Source: Chionis minor (taxonomy: Eukaryota > Chordata > Aves > Charadriiformes > Chionididae). From it: 64,000 bases of DNA. The notes under the pieces were generated by a model that had not been told where the DNA came from, did not search any database, and worked only from the letters and a program-made list of their open reading frames with translations. The stretch lies in NCBI GenBank assembly GCA_013398295.1, contig VZSF01000638.1, positions 189,609 to 253,608 on the forward strand, in the 5' to 3' direction. Positions 36,001 to 51,000 of the stretch are shown one piece after another. Within the stretch, counting starts at the first letter, position 1. Each line of letters opens with the position of its first letter. The position numbers and the translations under genes were made by a program.

Positions 36001-39000
36001 ACTGCAAGAAGCATCCCAGGGAAGAGCTGAGGACTACAGCAGTGCATTGTTGGACAGATATAGTATTGTCTGCTTAGAAAAAGCAAGCTCCAGTCAGCAC
36101 AAACAAAACCAACATGGACATGGTGTTGTAATTATAGGGAGGAAAACATTTTGCCTCCCCTCCCAGGTCCCACTCCCCCCTAACTTTCCTATGTGCACAG
36201 CCCCAAGTTGTTTTCTCTAATGGACACTCTATACACTAAACTCTTCTGGAAAGCAAGTATCTACCCTTTTAGAAAGCAGAGAAAAATCCTACATCTTTCT
36301 TGGGTCCTCTCTTCCCTCTTCTGTTCCTACAAGTCCCGCCACAGCTGAGTTTCATTTCCCTGATCTGCCCACCACCATCTAGAGACCTGGAATGTGCCCT
36401 GTTCCAGGAAATTTCAATTGCTGACAGCAAGCCAACACATGGAGGTCACACTTAAAAAAATCTGCCTCATGTAAAAACAACGGATTAGTCTTCCCCCATC
36501 CTGAGCAGTGCTGTTTATGTTTAGAATCCAAATAAAGCCCCAAACCCTAGATTAACCGTTATGCATTAGGCTGAGTTAGGAAGTTTCTGGGTGTAGCTTG
36601 AAGAGGTAATTTCAAAACAGTTAATAAACATAGGATGATAACAGTTAAGCCAAGGATGATATTTGGATTTGGCAAGGCTGTGTAAGAAATTAAAATAAAC
36701 ACACTACCAAGAAGTGGTTCTTTTATATATACAATATATATATACATATATACAATATACACATAGCAATGCAACAGTCTTCAACCTACAGCACTGGTGC
36801 TGCTCTCATTCCACTCATTGCTCAGGTTCTCAACCATAAAGATTGACAAAAAAATTATTTCTGACTTACCAGACTTTATCACTGCATCTGTTGTATTCGA
36901 AGGAAATTTCTGCCAGTCCATGCTACACGGTTCAGACCCAGATGAATGACACCATTTTACTATGTAGCCACAGGTCATGTTGGGGTAAGAATTCCAAGAA
37001 ATATAAATTCCGTTCCCCATTGCCACAGCCCGATCTGTTTTGACATTGTCTGCAACAAAGACGACACAAAAATCCATCAGAGAGCAGACACTTATCTATA
37101 GTCCAAGCTGGAAGAAAGCCTTCCAGCCACAGCACAAAAGTTTTATAAACTGCAGTCATTTCTAAGAACCAGAGGCACGCTCCTGGTACTGTGAAATTCG
37201 AAGCGGTGCACTCAACTGTGCTTTCTGAAGTGCTGGAAATCAGACGTAGCCTGCAGCAAATCCCTCAGCCAGCCTTAAGTATGATGACAAGAAGCGCTGC
37301 AGCTCCGGACTGGCTTAAAACACACTTTTTCAAGGTAAGGATTTACAGCAGATGTCAGGTTCAAATCTGACTTGACACCAATTTGGCAGGAGCCTCCAGC
37401 TATAAATTCTTGCTGTCATTTCATCAGTCTGCTTTGTGTTTCTTCCAAAGCGTCTTGCTGTCACTCGCCCAACAGACAACAATTTTTCACTGAGAATCAA
37501 CAGCAAAAGTCAAGTCCCTGGTGAACTTTATGGAGGCTCCAGTCCACCAAGGGTAAATTAAAAAAAAAAAAAGAAAGACAGAAAAAAAACCTTTGCCTTT
37601 AGCCTGTTGTTCTTGTTTCTGATTATCAAAGGTTTAGCTGCCCTTGAAGTGATCAGATCTGGGAACAACTTCTGATTCCTGCAGCTTCCCTCCACAGCTG
37701 TCCATCAGATAGTACCCCGCCGAGCTAAAGGATGTTTTCCAAAGGCCCCACAACAGATTTGCAAAAACAATCTCAGGGTTTCAGTTTTCCTTTTTTCAGT
37801 GTTCTCATTTATGCTCCCTGTTGAGTCTATTATTTCATGTTATTAAAGCTATAAACTATGGAAGGCTGAAGGGCAAGGGCAGTTAGTAAGAACCAGTACT
37901 GTGAAAACTTTACTGTCACAGATGTGCTGTGAATGTTGAAGGACTGTCTCTTTCTAAATAATCTTAACACACAGCTAAGTGTACAATCCTTTACTAGCTT
38001 GCTCATGGCAACAGACAAGATTAAAAAAAGGAAGTCTACTCCAGAAATATTTCAATAATTTTTCCTAAAAAACTACTGTCATCCAGTGAAACTACACTTC
38101 TGTGATGCTGGAAGAAAGCATATTTCTAACTAGTCTACTTTAATTTTCCTATTTACAGGAAAGACTTTTTACTGACAGTGAGGACATACTCTCTAAAAAA
38201 TGCTTAAATACACCATGCTCAATTTTATTTCTTGAGCCAGATGACTAGAAATTCACACAGGGCAGTACTGCTCGTTTTGGTGTATTTATAGCTGCAACCT
38301 AGACTAGTAGAAATAACCACTAGCACTTCAGAACTACTATGGTAGGGGAGCCTGTAACAGCCAGATTATATGACCCGACTCCCTGCAGAGCACTTTTCAG
38401 AGACAGTGACAAATTAATTAAGGCAGAGTACCCTTTGTTTGTGTTTTCAGTTTTCACAAAACCTCAGCAGATCTCAAGCTTCAGAGTCACTGCTCTCTTA
38501 CGGCCATTAAAAGCACTTACAGACCGTACACAGGAAGCAGCCAGAGAAGATGTTTGGGCAGAAATGTCATCCAGTTCAGTGAATGAGTCATCTTTCATGA
38601 CTCCAGTCAGTGACTCAGATAATTCCTATACCAACTTGGGAGCAAACCTTCAACGAGTACAAGATGGGTAACACCAAAGGGAACCTCAGACATCCAAGAG
38701 AAAGCTATAAATGAACGCAAAGCTCCAGCTGCCATCAGCTGTCCCACACCACAAACCTATTACAGAGGCCTCCTCAACTCCCGGAGTCTCATTCTTTCAC
38801 TGCTGAAGGAGAGCTATAAAAGCATTTTCGTTCATTCAGCTGTCCCACACAATCACTTTTGCCTCCAAGGAGCAGACTAAGAATATAGTTTTAGGTATTG
38901 GTGTTCTGGAGAAGCACAAGAAACATTAAGAGCGATGGTTTTGATTCACATAGAAACAAACTTGTTTTTTCTCTCACTGTGAATCTCAGCCAAAGCACAT

Positions 39001-42000
39001 TTCCTCCTACAAGGGACGGCACTGTCCCATCAGAACCTCAGCTGTAAGACAGGGAAACTGTGGTACCTGTTCTTTGGGTGGGGAAGGAGGAATAGCACCA
39101 TTTATGGTCCTGGCAAACAAGCAGAGAGGGGCCTCACTGTGTAAATCTGTCCTCCCTGCATGCATTGGCCAGATATGGAGCTAAAGGTTTGGGCTTTGGG
39201 AGATTACACTCTTCTTGGTGCACAGGGAAGCATGAACTCTCAGTAGCCACATGCAATGCTATCTTCTCCCCACGCTCAGTGCTAGGAGAAGAAAATCGTT
39301 ATCTGGCTTAGCTATTTCCCTTTACAAAAGCCCGCAGCAAGAGTGGCAGTGCTTTAATTGGGAAGCTGAAGTCCTACCTCCTTTCCTAGCACAAGGATGC
39401 CAGCACTTTACCAACCAGCCCAATTAATATTCTCCTGCAAAGCTCACAGGCATTGAACTGAAAATTCTCCCCTTAAGAAGCCACACAACACCCCCAAAAC
39501 TTTATTCGGATTGTATTCAGCATGCAACACTTTTCAGCATCTAAACAAGAACATACAGAAATAAACTGAGCTGCCTAAACATCAGAGATTGACAGTAATG
39601 CTTTGAAGCCTCATTCTTGTTGTTCCTGGGAGACCTCCAGAGAAGTGCAAAGAGCTGCAGCGACTGCACACTATCACCCTCCTTTTATGCAGAGAGCACA
39701 ATTAATTTGTGAGATGCTAACCTAAAAGCAAAGCAGCAATTTTTTTTTCCGCCTCCACCCAGTAGATCTGGGTGGGGAAATAAACCAGAAACGAAAACCA
39801 AACAAAAAAAGCATGTATCTATCTTATATTTCAATAAACAAACTTGCCCAGGTATTCCTCAGTCTTTGAAGGTATTTAGTTGTCTGCTGGGAGCACTCAC
39901 CGCTTGGAAGTTCCACACTCGTTATCCTCGAAGGAGGAGATGAACCTGCATGATTTTTGGCTACAACGCTAATGACACAGTCATTTTTTCCAAGTTGTAT
40001 CTCAGTACTGTTTGAAGGTTCGGTGACTTCTTTATGCTCCAGTGGTGTCTCTAGCAGGTAACAGGACACTTCGTGAGACACTATTTTTCCGTTGGCTTCA
40101 GACACAGACAAGGGCTATGAACGAACAAAGACCACATTAAAACCATAATGAAATAAACAAATGAAGACGTAAGATAATATGAATTTAATGTCCTGATCTA
40201 ATTTGATGACTGTATAGGACTACAGGCAGAAAAGGAAGTTACTCAAGTGTGACTTTGAGAATTAGCACGTAAGTTTGTAGGCTTTCAATTTTCAGCTGGG
40301 ATGTATTAAAATTTAATTCTTCATGTGAAATGTTTCTTAGTGCAATGTTTAAGCTATAAAACTTTAGTAGTACTCTCACTTTTGGAAAAGTATTTGTCTC
40401 AATGGATGGTTCTGTAAAAAGTTTAGAAAAGCAGTCCAATATATTGACTACAAACTTCACTTCTTTATAAATGCATAAGGAAATAGTTTTTCACAGTTAC
40501 ATTACATAATATTTTAAAATTTTAAGTGTCCTATCTACCTTCCAGAAGATTTTCAGACTTTTTCCAGAAGGACTTCTCTCTCTCCAAATATCTGGTCCTC
40601 TTGCAGGAGCTAATTTTAAAAACAAAAAAAAAAAAAGAAGTGGTTGTTTGGTTTTTTCCTCAAGTTGCACAGTAGACAATTTAGCACCTACTAAAAAGTT
40701 AGTGGTTTAGATGGCTAGTTTTAAAATACATGGCTTCACAAGTTCAACATTTTATCAGCAAAGAATTAAATAAACCTACGGGCTTCCAATGTTGTGTGTT
40801 CTGCCATCCTGCTCCAGTCACTCCACCTCCAGAAGTGGTCAGCAGCCGAACAGCGCACCCTGAACTGGTACGTGGTATATGGGTGCAACGCGTTCAGCTG
40901 AGCTGTGTAAGTTGAGAATTTTCCACCAGGCATGTAGACATTGTGCTGTTAAAAATTTACAGAAATTGACATGATACATATATATTTTTCGCTCCTAGAT
41001 TATGCTGAAAGTCAACACCTAAAAAGGTGATATTTTCCCCCATGAATACCAACAGTGTGAAAAAAAAAAAACGCTGCCGTCAAGCCCTACAAAGGGATGA
41101 ATGAAAAAGGAAAAATACTTCCTATGCAGTCACCCTAAACAAAAGAAAATTTTTCAGGGGTCTGCCAAAATAAAGTCATCTATAGCACAGAAATTGAAAT
41201 ATGACCGTAGGTAGCACCTTTGAAATGTAAAGCATGAAAAGGAGAGATAACACTGATGAGCCTTCAACAGGATGAGCTCTGCACACGATAGCAGACCGCT
41301 GCTTCCCATCTATCCCATCCAGTGCCCCACTCACCCACATGCAGGAAAACTTCTGCTCACATGAGGCAAGCCAGGATTTCACCTCCGGTGAAAATTCAGA
41401 ACCTGCACTTCCACTGTGCACATGCACATCAAACTGGGTGGACAGAGGCCTTTTTCCTAAGGCACGTGCACCGAAGCATGCTAAGGACAGTCTGTCTGAC
41501 CAAGGTGCTTATCATGCATACTTCTTCCCAGGCAGTAATTTTTCCTTCAAAAGGCAGCATCCAAGTCATACCTAGGTGATCTCTGTTCACAGCTCTTATA
41601 ACAGGACTAGTCTCTCCTATTATTCTTAAAATGGGGTGAGTCTAGGGAGTATTTCAGTTCCATTACTGCTTAAAGAAACCCTAAGTCTGGGAATATTTTT
41701 TTTACTGAATCTAATTATAACACGTGCATCACAGCTGCCAAAAACTGGACTCCAAGTGACTTTAAGATGCAACTAATTGTGCATTTCTAAAGCCAAATGA
41801 CAACTTGAAAAATACAAAAAGAGCCAACAATCTCTCATACAGATGAAAAAGCTTCTGAAAACATCCTCAAAATGCCATGTAAAGCCCCACAACAATTTCA
41901 CAGCTACTTTTGTTTATTACGGAGAACTCTTGGAGGTGTTTTACTAAGCAACCAGAGACAACATAACAAGGCTGTAAAAGCTTCTATTAAGCTGTCTGCT

Positions 42001-45000
42001 GTGTTTCAAAATATCTGTAGCTGCGGGCTCCAATACAGGTTCAGTGAATCAAACTGCTGTGGCAGCATAAAACCATCTCCCACTGCCCCAGGTGACGCAC
42101 CTGGAAGCAGAGTTGACTGGCAACTGTGTGCCCCAGGTTTCGAGCAGCACAACTCTGGCTAGACAGAACTGTGCAAACCTTCTTTTTTAGCAGTTTAAAC
42201 TAACTGAGCTGGGGGTGGGTGATACTCGGGTGCTCTTTTCCCCTGCTGACTGCTCCAGAAGCAGTAACTGTTGGGAGCAGAGAAATGCAGACAACTGTGG
42301 GTGATTGTAGCTCAGACTACACCCCAAAATCCAGCACAACCCAGCCATCAGAGCTGTCATCTACATCTAAAAGCTAGTTCCTTCTCCTGTTAATTTCAAA
42401 AATATCTATGATTTTCTTTGCAGTACCTAATCTATCTCTAGATTAACTGTCTTAACTCTTAGTTATCTCTAGTGTTAACTGCTTAACACATGCCATTATA
42501 GAGAAAACATAAAATCTTAAAAGCTTCTCCTCATTAAGTGCTTTGAGTCTTAGAGAGCATGAATTAACTACTACCCTATTGTTTTAGAGGCAATGTATAT
42601 AATGATTATCTTCAGTTTTAGCTGCATCACTTCTCAGGCTTGAGTGGCTTTATTGAAGGTTGCACCCAAAAGCCGGCAACTAAATGCAGCAGGTACTAGA
42701 ATACTGCTAAAAATCAAACAAGTTTTGTAAAAAGCAGCCTCTGAGGTTAATGCGTTCAAATTACAAATTCAGGCTCTGTGCACCAAGACCTGGTAATTCA
42801 GCATGTGCATACCCAAGCTGGTCAGAGATATCTGAACACCTGAACACAGAATTTGGGGCTAAATCTCAGGCCAATGGAACATGCAGTTCTGCCACAAGGC
42901 TCCACCGGTGACACAGGTCACCCCACACTAAGTTAGGCAATACGGAAGAAGAGGATCTATTCCTACCACCTACACCCAGTATCTGACGCTAGTGCCTAAA
43001 TTAGTATCCTACGCTTCTCTGACAGTCAGCAGAGTAAATATGCAGCGCCAGTCAGTGATGCAGAGCACCAAAGCCACGTAGCAGCTGGAAGTCTGAATGC
43101 TGGAAAATCTGAACCCCACCCAGAAATACCACCTTCTCTCCAGCTGCAGAAGTCTCCACTGGGGATCACCTACTGATACGCCCAGTGGGAGAATCCTTCT
43201 CTACCCCATCTCTTCAGCGCTGAAATACAAGCAGGTTTAGCAGCTCCCTACTACAGCCACATGCATGTCAATTGTTGATGGCAAGCAAATGAACTCTTCT
43301 CTGAGGGGGGAAAATAAAAATAATAAAAAAACCCCTACAGACTGCAAGGGGCAATCTGAAACAACATCTATGGAAGTCTGCAGGGCAGCAGCACATCCTG
43401 GAGCACAAGCACGTGTTAATACAGTTTGTACCAGGAAGGTACAGGACTGTTACCTAAAGGGTCAGCATAAAGCTCTATGCACCCTCTCCAATACCAAATA
43501 ACATGGGGTGTAATTTGACTTTCCTCTAAATTGCTCAAAAGTAACTGAAAAAAAAGAAAGCTGGCAACGAGGGAGATAAGCAGAACTTTTTCTGATTTTA
43601 GTAGATGAACTTCTAGACACCACTACGTTAATCATTTAATAAGATGATCAGAATTAAGCTCTAAGGGAGAAAAGAGTTTGAAATGTCATTAATTCAGTGA
43701 AAAAGAGCAACATTTGAGCCCCCCCCAAATTCCATTAAAAGCAACACTTACCATTTTTCGCTCAGAGTGCCCACTGCTAATTTCAATTTGACACAGAAGC
43801 CTGATCTCAGCAAAGCTGCCATTTATGAACCAACGCAGACGGACGCTTGTAGAGCTGTTCCCAGAAACAGTTAACTTTTCTGGAGTTTTTGGATGAACTT
43901 AAAAAATAAAGAAAAAAATCCTCACTTCTAAGAAAAAACCATTCATTTTAGTTCAGAAAAGTCTTATTTTAAAAGATCAAAGAGAATCAGAAGGATAAAT
44001 AAATGATCCGATCAGCAACTAGGACAGCTGGTGCTGGGAAGGCACCTGCAAGTGGTCTCATTCCTGACACTCTTCTCAGCTATCAAACGTGGAAACAGAT
44101 TTACTTAAGGCTGAGCACACTGGCACGCATGATAACAAGACGGATACACAGAAAAACATTTCCCCTCCTACTGACTTTATCAAAAAAGCAAAACACAAGC
44201 TATTTCGGAGGACCACAGTGACAGATGAAATTCACTCAACTTTTTTCACCTTCTGGGAACTTTTAAAGTTAGAACTCAAATCTGCACACTAGGCCAGGGT
44301 AGGGTACGACTCCTGAATGACCTCTCCCTCCCCAAAACTCCCTTCACGGAATTTTTCAATAATATTCAGTACTACTATTCATAGCTATCAGAAAAAAAAA
44401 TCTCTACTGTTGGAATTGGTCCAGTTACCCTTAAGGAAATATGTACTCTATGTTGGGAATTAAGTGGACAGTGAGGGAAAGAAAGGAAACAAATAGGAAA
44501 CAGTAGTCGTATCAACTGGGTGCAAAACAGCCCAGTTTATAATTAACAGAAACAAATTATGTTTGTTTCTGAGTGTTCTAATCTCAGGCTAGTTGAACTG
44601 GAACACGGACAAGAAACCTGCACCATCTTTATGTTTAAATTCAGTTTTCCAGAGAGAACAGCAGAATGCTGTAACCATTAGGAACCCCTGAATCCTCAGC
44701 TGTGGCTGTGGAGACAGATGGAAAAGGATGGGGAAGACAGCACTAGAAAGGTGATCATCTTCTCCCTGTCCTTGCTTAAACTGAAGGTCTAATTAAAGAA
44801 GTTATTTCTTTCTTCAAACCATGACAGCAGATGATCATGCCTACTACCAATAGCAAGCAATACTCCTGCTACTACCTTTTCCCCTTCAGTGCTACTACTT
44901 TTATGCTCCAAATCTTGCTGTTGTAAAACTGTGTATTTCGCCCTGTAAGCAGACACTGTAATACAGGGTCACTTACAGTTCATAAAGTTTCAACTAAATT

Positions 45001-48000
45001 TTAATCATTGATGTATGTAAGTAATATATAAACAGCAGGTGGCTAATTATTAGATTGCAAGTAGCATTTATCCACACAAAAGTGTATCCAATCTGGTAGC
45101 ACTGCTGTCAAGAACTGGCATCTCTCTGTACACCTAATTCTTGCCTCAGGACACGTCCTAAGCTATTTTCATTTCAAGTTCCAATTATCGAACATGGCAA
45201 AATACTGGCAAAAATAAAGCAAAATCACAAGTATACTATGTCAGAGTTCTTCAAACCCCAAACCTACAAATGGTTAGCCTGCAGTAAACGTATCTTTTTG
45301 CCTTTGTAATTCTGAAGTCTTACCTCTTTGAGTTAAATCAACCAAAAGCGATGACTCTGCTTGCCCGATAGGATTGGAGACACCTAATACGAAATCGTAT
45401 GTTTTCTGATCAGCCAGTACTGGAAAACCACAGACACGCTCTCTGTTCATCTCATTGACTTGGCATGAAACATTTTTCCCAGATATTCTACAAAGTAAAA
45501 GGTGGGGGAACAACTTAATTTTTGAGTAGGATAATTTCTAGCAACAGTCAGAAGTCTAGACTGAAAACACAGCAAAGAACGATGGGTTCACTGACACGTG
45601 GCTTACAGAATGATTTGATTGCAGAGGAATATCTAACACCACCATGCAGGGTAAAGTGGCATCAGTCATGACTTGCCCTGTTCTCACGTGAAACTCTCCT
45701 CTTCCACTAGCATAACATTTCCATCCTCTCACTTCTCAAAAGCCTGGAAAACAGGTAGGTCCTGTAAAACCACCTCACAAGTCACAACTAAGATTCTGAT
45801 TTAAAGTATCTTTGTTCAGATCAGCATACATTTGCATTTAAAGAATGTTCTTAATTGCTTTCTGAACTAGGCAGATGCACACACATTATGTCTTTCTATC
45901 AGCCCTGCCAAATCTAAACTTAGGTTTGTCACCTGGGACATATCCACTACAATCAAAAGCAGGAGGGGCCTTCTGGTGACAGACAAGACCAGACTTATAT
46001 CTTGAGGGGTAAAATCTGAAGTGTGTATCTATATGTATGTACGTATATAGAAGTTGCTCTAATTAAAATCTGTGTAAACTTCTTACTCAGTAGCATAAGT
46101 TAAATTTCTTCCTTCAAGCATTTTTATTGTGTTCCAGCTGAGCTCTGAACTCTCTCCACACCATACTCTCTATTTCAGTAGCTCAGTGTGGGCTGAGAAC
46201 AAGGACAAGAATATTTACCCTGAATGCATCACTTTAATCTACTCACAGCTTTGGGCTGAGCAAAACAAGTCTGAACTACGTCCTCGTTTATGAGCTGCAT
46301 ACGGGCAGCCAGTGACTGGAGCTCTTTTCTTTTGAATACCTGCTCTGTTTTGTCCACCTTTTTACAACCTACTCAATGACCTTTTTAGCACAAGCATCCC
46401 AGACGACATCTGTGACTGTAACTCAATCCTCATTGCCTCTGACTTGCTTCAAAGCCACCATGAGACTCCATTTCCCATCAGTTTGTGTGACTCAGGCCTC
46501 TCCTGGCTCCTTTCCCTGACTGCTCCTTTGGCATTATGGGGAACCTCCTCACCACAGGAATTTCGTTAACTCCTCACTAACTTCTAATCACAACCACCAA
46601 GGAATCCCATTTGCAAGTGCTCTTCCATAACAACAATTCTTCACTGTAAAGGCTTTACATGGCCTGCAATGTAAGACAAACTAGTGGGACACCAGTCTTT
46701 ACTTTTCAGTCTTCACTTTTGACACTGTCTCCCATAACATCCTGTTGGGCGGAAAGGAACCTAAGGATGTTCAACAAGGGCAAGTGTAGGCTCCTGCACC
46801 TGGGGAGGAATAACCTCACACACCAGGACAGGTTGGGGGCTGACCTGCTGGAAAACAGCTGTGCAGAGAGGGACCTGGGAGTTCCGGTGGACAACAGGAT
46901 GACCATGAGCCAGCCATGTGCCCTTGTGGCCAGGAAGGCCAACTGCATCCTGAGGTCAACCTCCCCCTCTACTCTGCCCTGGTGAGACCGCATCTGCAGT
47001 ACTGTGTCCAGTTCTGGGCTCCCAGTTCAAGAACGACAAGGAACTACCGGAAAGAGTCTATCAGAGGGCTACAAAGATGAAGTGAGTGGACCACCTCTCT
47101 TATAAGGAAATGCTGAGAGACCTAGGTCTGTTTAGCCTGGAGAAGACTGAGGGGATCTCATCAATGCTTATCAATATCTAAAGGGTGGGTGTCAAGAGGA
47201 TGGGGCCAGCCTCTTTTCAGTGGTACCCAGAAACAGGACAACAGGCAATGGGCACAACCTGGAACACAGGAAATTCTCCGAAAATCTGAACATGAGGAGG
47301 AACTTCTTTATTCTGAGGGTGGCAGAGCACTGGCACAGGCTGCCCAGGGAGCTTGTGAAATCTCCTTCTCTGGAGATATTCAAAACCCACCTGGATGCGC
47401 TCCTGTGCAACCTGCTCTAGACGAACCTGCTTTGGCAAAGGGGTTGGACTAGATGATCTCTGAAGGTCCCTTCCAAACCCTACCATTCTGTCATTCACTT
47501 CTTTCTGTGGATGATGCCAGTGTTATTTGTCCCTTTCAATGTTTTCCAGGGAACATGCACTTGGTCTGCTCTACACTCTCTAGTTCTCAGTGCTGGGAAG
47601 AAACTGGTGTAGGCTTATTGCTATATTCCCTAGCAGCATATGGGTGATGCCCCATTGCCTGCCTTACAATTGTCCCTCAGTGATTTTTTTGGTCATCCTG
47701 CATGGCAGAAGCTCAATAAATGTCTGACAGATGATCTGACACACCTTGCCTATATTAAAAAAAAAGAAAAAAGTGAATGACTCTCACTTTCTCCCTGTAT
47801 TTTCATATTGGTCTTATCTACATGTTGGCAGCACCCTGACAAAATAAGTGCTTTATTTTCTCATCAGTTCATAATGGCATGTCTTTGGAAAAAGCCATCC
47901 TTAATTTCCATTGCAATTTTGCAGAGCTAGACAAGGGTTCTCCAAGTTTAGTTTAGTTTCAACTTCCACAAACTCTTGAAAAGTATTTTAGACTCTAAAC

Positions 48001-51000
48001 AATGGAGACTATCTCATTTAAACAGGCTTGGTGCAATAAGTCACAGGCAGCAATGGATATATTCCACTTCTACATTTTTACTCCTTTTAATGCTGAATTG
48101 CTTTACCTTTCAAATAAACTGTAATTTGTTCCTCGTTTTCCATAAAGTCCACTGGGTCTGCCTGGTTTCCAGGTGCATTTTATTATCAGGAAGTTGGATG
48201 TTTCACAGCTGAGATTTTGGGGGATATCAGGGGCATCTGTAACATGAAAGGAAACCAAAACAGTTAGCCAATGTTTTGCCATCCTAGTGTGACAGTTCGG
48301 GTGCTAGCTTGCTGAAAGCATCACCATTTGGTTTTGCTGGGTCTGGATAGCGTGCCTCACAAATTCATGCTAATAGTTATGCTCCGACCATACAAATAAC
48401 ATGCTTTAAAAAATGCCAATAAAACAGATGGATAATTATTATCAGCCCCATCTGACTAACACTTGACTCTAGGCTTCTAAGTGGGTGGGTAATCTGTAAA
48501 TCACATGCAAATATGTTCACAAGCTCCAGGCTCTGACCTGGAAGCGTTTCACTGAAGCTCTGCCAAGACTTTTCCAAAATTCTGAGCATCAGTTTAGCCG
48601 CTGAGCAATGCAGGAATGCTGTCGGCTGTGCGTCACATTTTCTTACATGCCAGCCCCACCACTGCTTTGAATTCTCCAAGCAAGTCATGTCAAGGAGATG
48701 TTCCCATTATCATTAATTCCACACTGAATTTGAAAGTTACAGCAAGCCCTGAATAGCTTGTGCTCTTCACTGTAGCTTTGGAAGTGCCCATCTGTTTCTT
48801 TTGAACTTTGTTCTTTGCTCCCATACTAGAGCGGTGTTGAATGCCTTCCTGGAGAAGATGGACAGTGAGGGTAACCATGCTCACGTGAGACTAAGTGGAG
48901 CACTTATTTCAAGTCTGAGACGGTTTTCTCCAAAAGGTAGCACAATAATATTCACATAGCTGCCCTAGAGAAGGGGCACTAATACAAGAGCCAACAGCTG
49001 CAGGCTTAGTTCAGATTATGAGCAGTGGGCCAAAAAGAACACTTATTTTGCCAGACCCAGGCTTAACCAAGGTGGTGTACATAGACATTTACTTCCTCTA
49101 CCTTTTATTCTCCAAATGTGTCTCATCAGCAAGAGCATCATGACAAGTCCTCTCCCTTCCCACTAAGTGGGTACCACAAGAAGAAACACTGGCAGGAAAC
49201 AGATTTCACCACATCCCAGCTCTTCAAAAACCACTGTATGGGAAAAACCTGTGGGATTATCACAGCCTTTGTTCACGGACCACTGACTTATTGACCTGGA
49301 AGATTCTCCCACAAAAGCAAATACTGCACAAATAACAAAAAATGGCAGCTCACTAAGAAGTCATAAAAAGTTGGATTCTGCTTTGCTTTTGCTATCCCAC
49401 AATACACCATGTCAATGACAGGAGGCACAGTCTGGAGTTGGGAACACCCTTTCCAAGTGAGTCGAGTCTCTCCTTTCCTTTCCCTCAACCCCAAGGACCC
49501 AAAGTTCACAGGCAGGCATTTCTAATGGGGAACAGGATTCTAATGGGCAGCTATTAGAAGACGACAACTCTCAAAACCCCTGTGGGGAAAACACACAAAG
49601 TTCTGAAGTGACCAATTATGGGAAGGAAGAACCAGGTACTTTCAGTAGTTTGTTTTAAGAGGTATCTGTACCTGGAAGAGATTTATGAGGCTCGCATGAT
49701 TACACAGAGAAGACACACAGTGATTTAGTATCTTTACAGAAAATACTAAAATAATATTCAGAAGATTTTCCAGGAAAGAGGAACTGTCAGCTGAGTTCCT
49801 TTGCTGTCATTAGTTCCCAGGGAGCTACTGCCCTGGATGAGCATCTGTTGTTGTTGCAGGTCTAACTGTTTTATTGTCTGCATTTGACTGGTTGGTAAAT
49901 GAATGTTTTCAGTTACAATTCTTTCTCTTACTCTCGCCTTATCATGGACCAAACTAGAACAGATGTAAGCCCGAAGTGATAGAGACTGAGGATAAATCTT
50001 CATATGGCAGTAAACTACTAAATACTCCAGATCATGAGGAAATGCCTTAGAAAAAGAGATCAAGGGGAGAAACAGTGGGCCAGGTTCTAAGAGAAGAGGG
50101 CTTACATGGGTAATTCCTCTTCCTCCCAATCTTCTCCATGAACTGGAGTTCCACAGTGAAATCAAACAAGCACAATCCCAATTCATTTTCAGAAACCAAA
50201 GGCCAGGGGAAAAAAGCCAGAACAGCATTTGTTTCCTAGCAGAACCCTAATAGTCTCAAAATTATTTTGATTTTCCTAAGGTTAGTAAATATAAAGATAC
50301 CTACATCCTACAAACAAGACAGTTCCATCCATATCATCTTCGGACAGTGTGCACACTACATTTGTCCCACTGGTATCCGAAGCACTGGCATTTAGCACTC
50401 TGATTGCACTGCTCCGACTGCTCAGACGTATCATTGGGTATATTTCTGATCCATAAGTCATCTGTTGTATCTGCTTTCCTTCTTGATGGACACAACATAT
50501 TGTCACATCTGAGCCTACTGCCACCACAGTGTCCTGAGGAAACACTCCACTCCCATCGGGCTCAGTATCTTTTCCTAGCAGAGAAGGAAGAATAGAAAAC
50601 ATAAAAAAACCCCAAAAGACCACACATGAATAGTTCGCTATAAACATGCTGCTGATCAGCTATAACATGACTTAGGAGCACTCCAGGGCATACAAATCAA
50701 CGTTTACTATGTTTCATTAACTAATAATTGCATTATTTCCCTCATCAAACCACCCCGAAAAGCAGCAGCTCATCACTGCCTAACAATTTCTCTCTGATCT
50801 TGGCTTACTTTTCGTAAAGCAATCAAAGTCCATGTGCTGGCAAGAGAACAAACATACCAGGGACCTCTTCTACTGGGCTCCAGTCACTCCAGTCCTTGGG
50901 GCCAACAAACTGTGTTACATTAATATAACAGCGAATCTTCACGTAATGTGATGTACACTCCAAAGGCATATCTGATGTCCAGTTCCAAGAAAGAATGATG

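Noticed and set aside
41176..41427. Possible reverse-transcriptase-like stretch ([13 protein letters not shown]) on the minus strand
   Set aside because: The likeness is to one short strand only; no other retroelement motif lies beside it and no tail was found.
46659..46985. 108-codon plus-strand open frame near LIFR exon 9 as a host gene
   Set aside because: It is part of the decayed CR1 element and its flank, not a host gene.
49758..50228. 156-codon minus-strand frame in LIFR intron 7
   Set aside because: It does not resemble any cytokine-receptor sequence, and neighbouring exons 7 and 8 join in phase without it.
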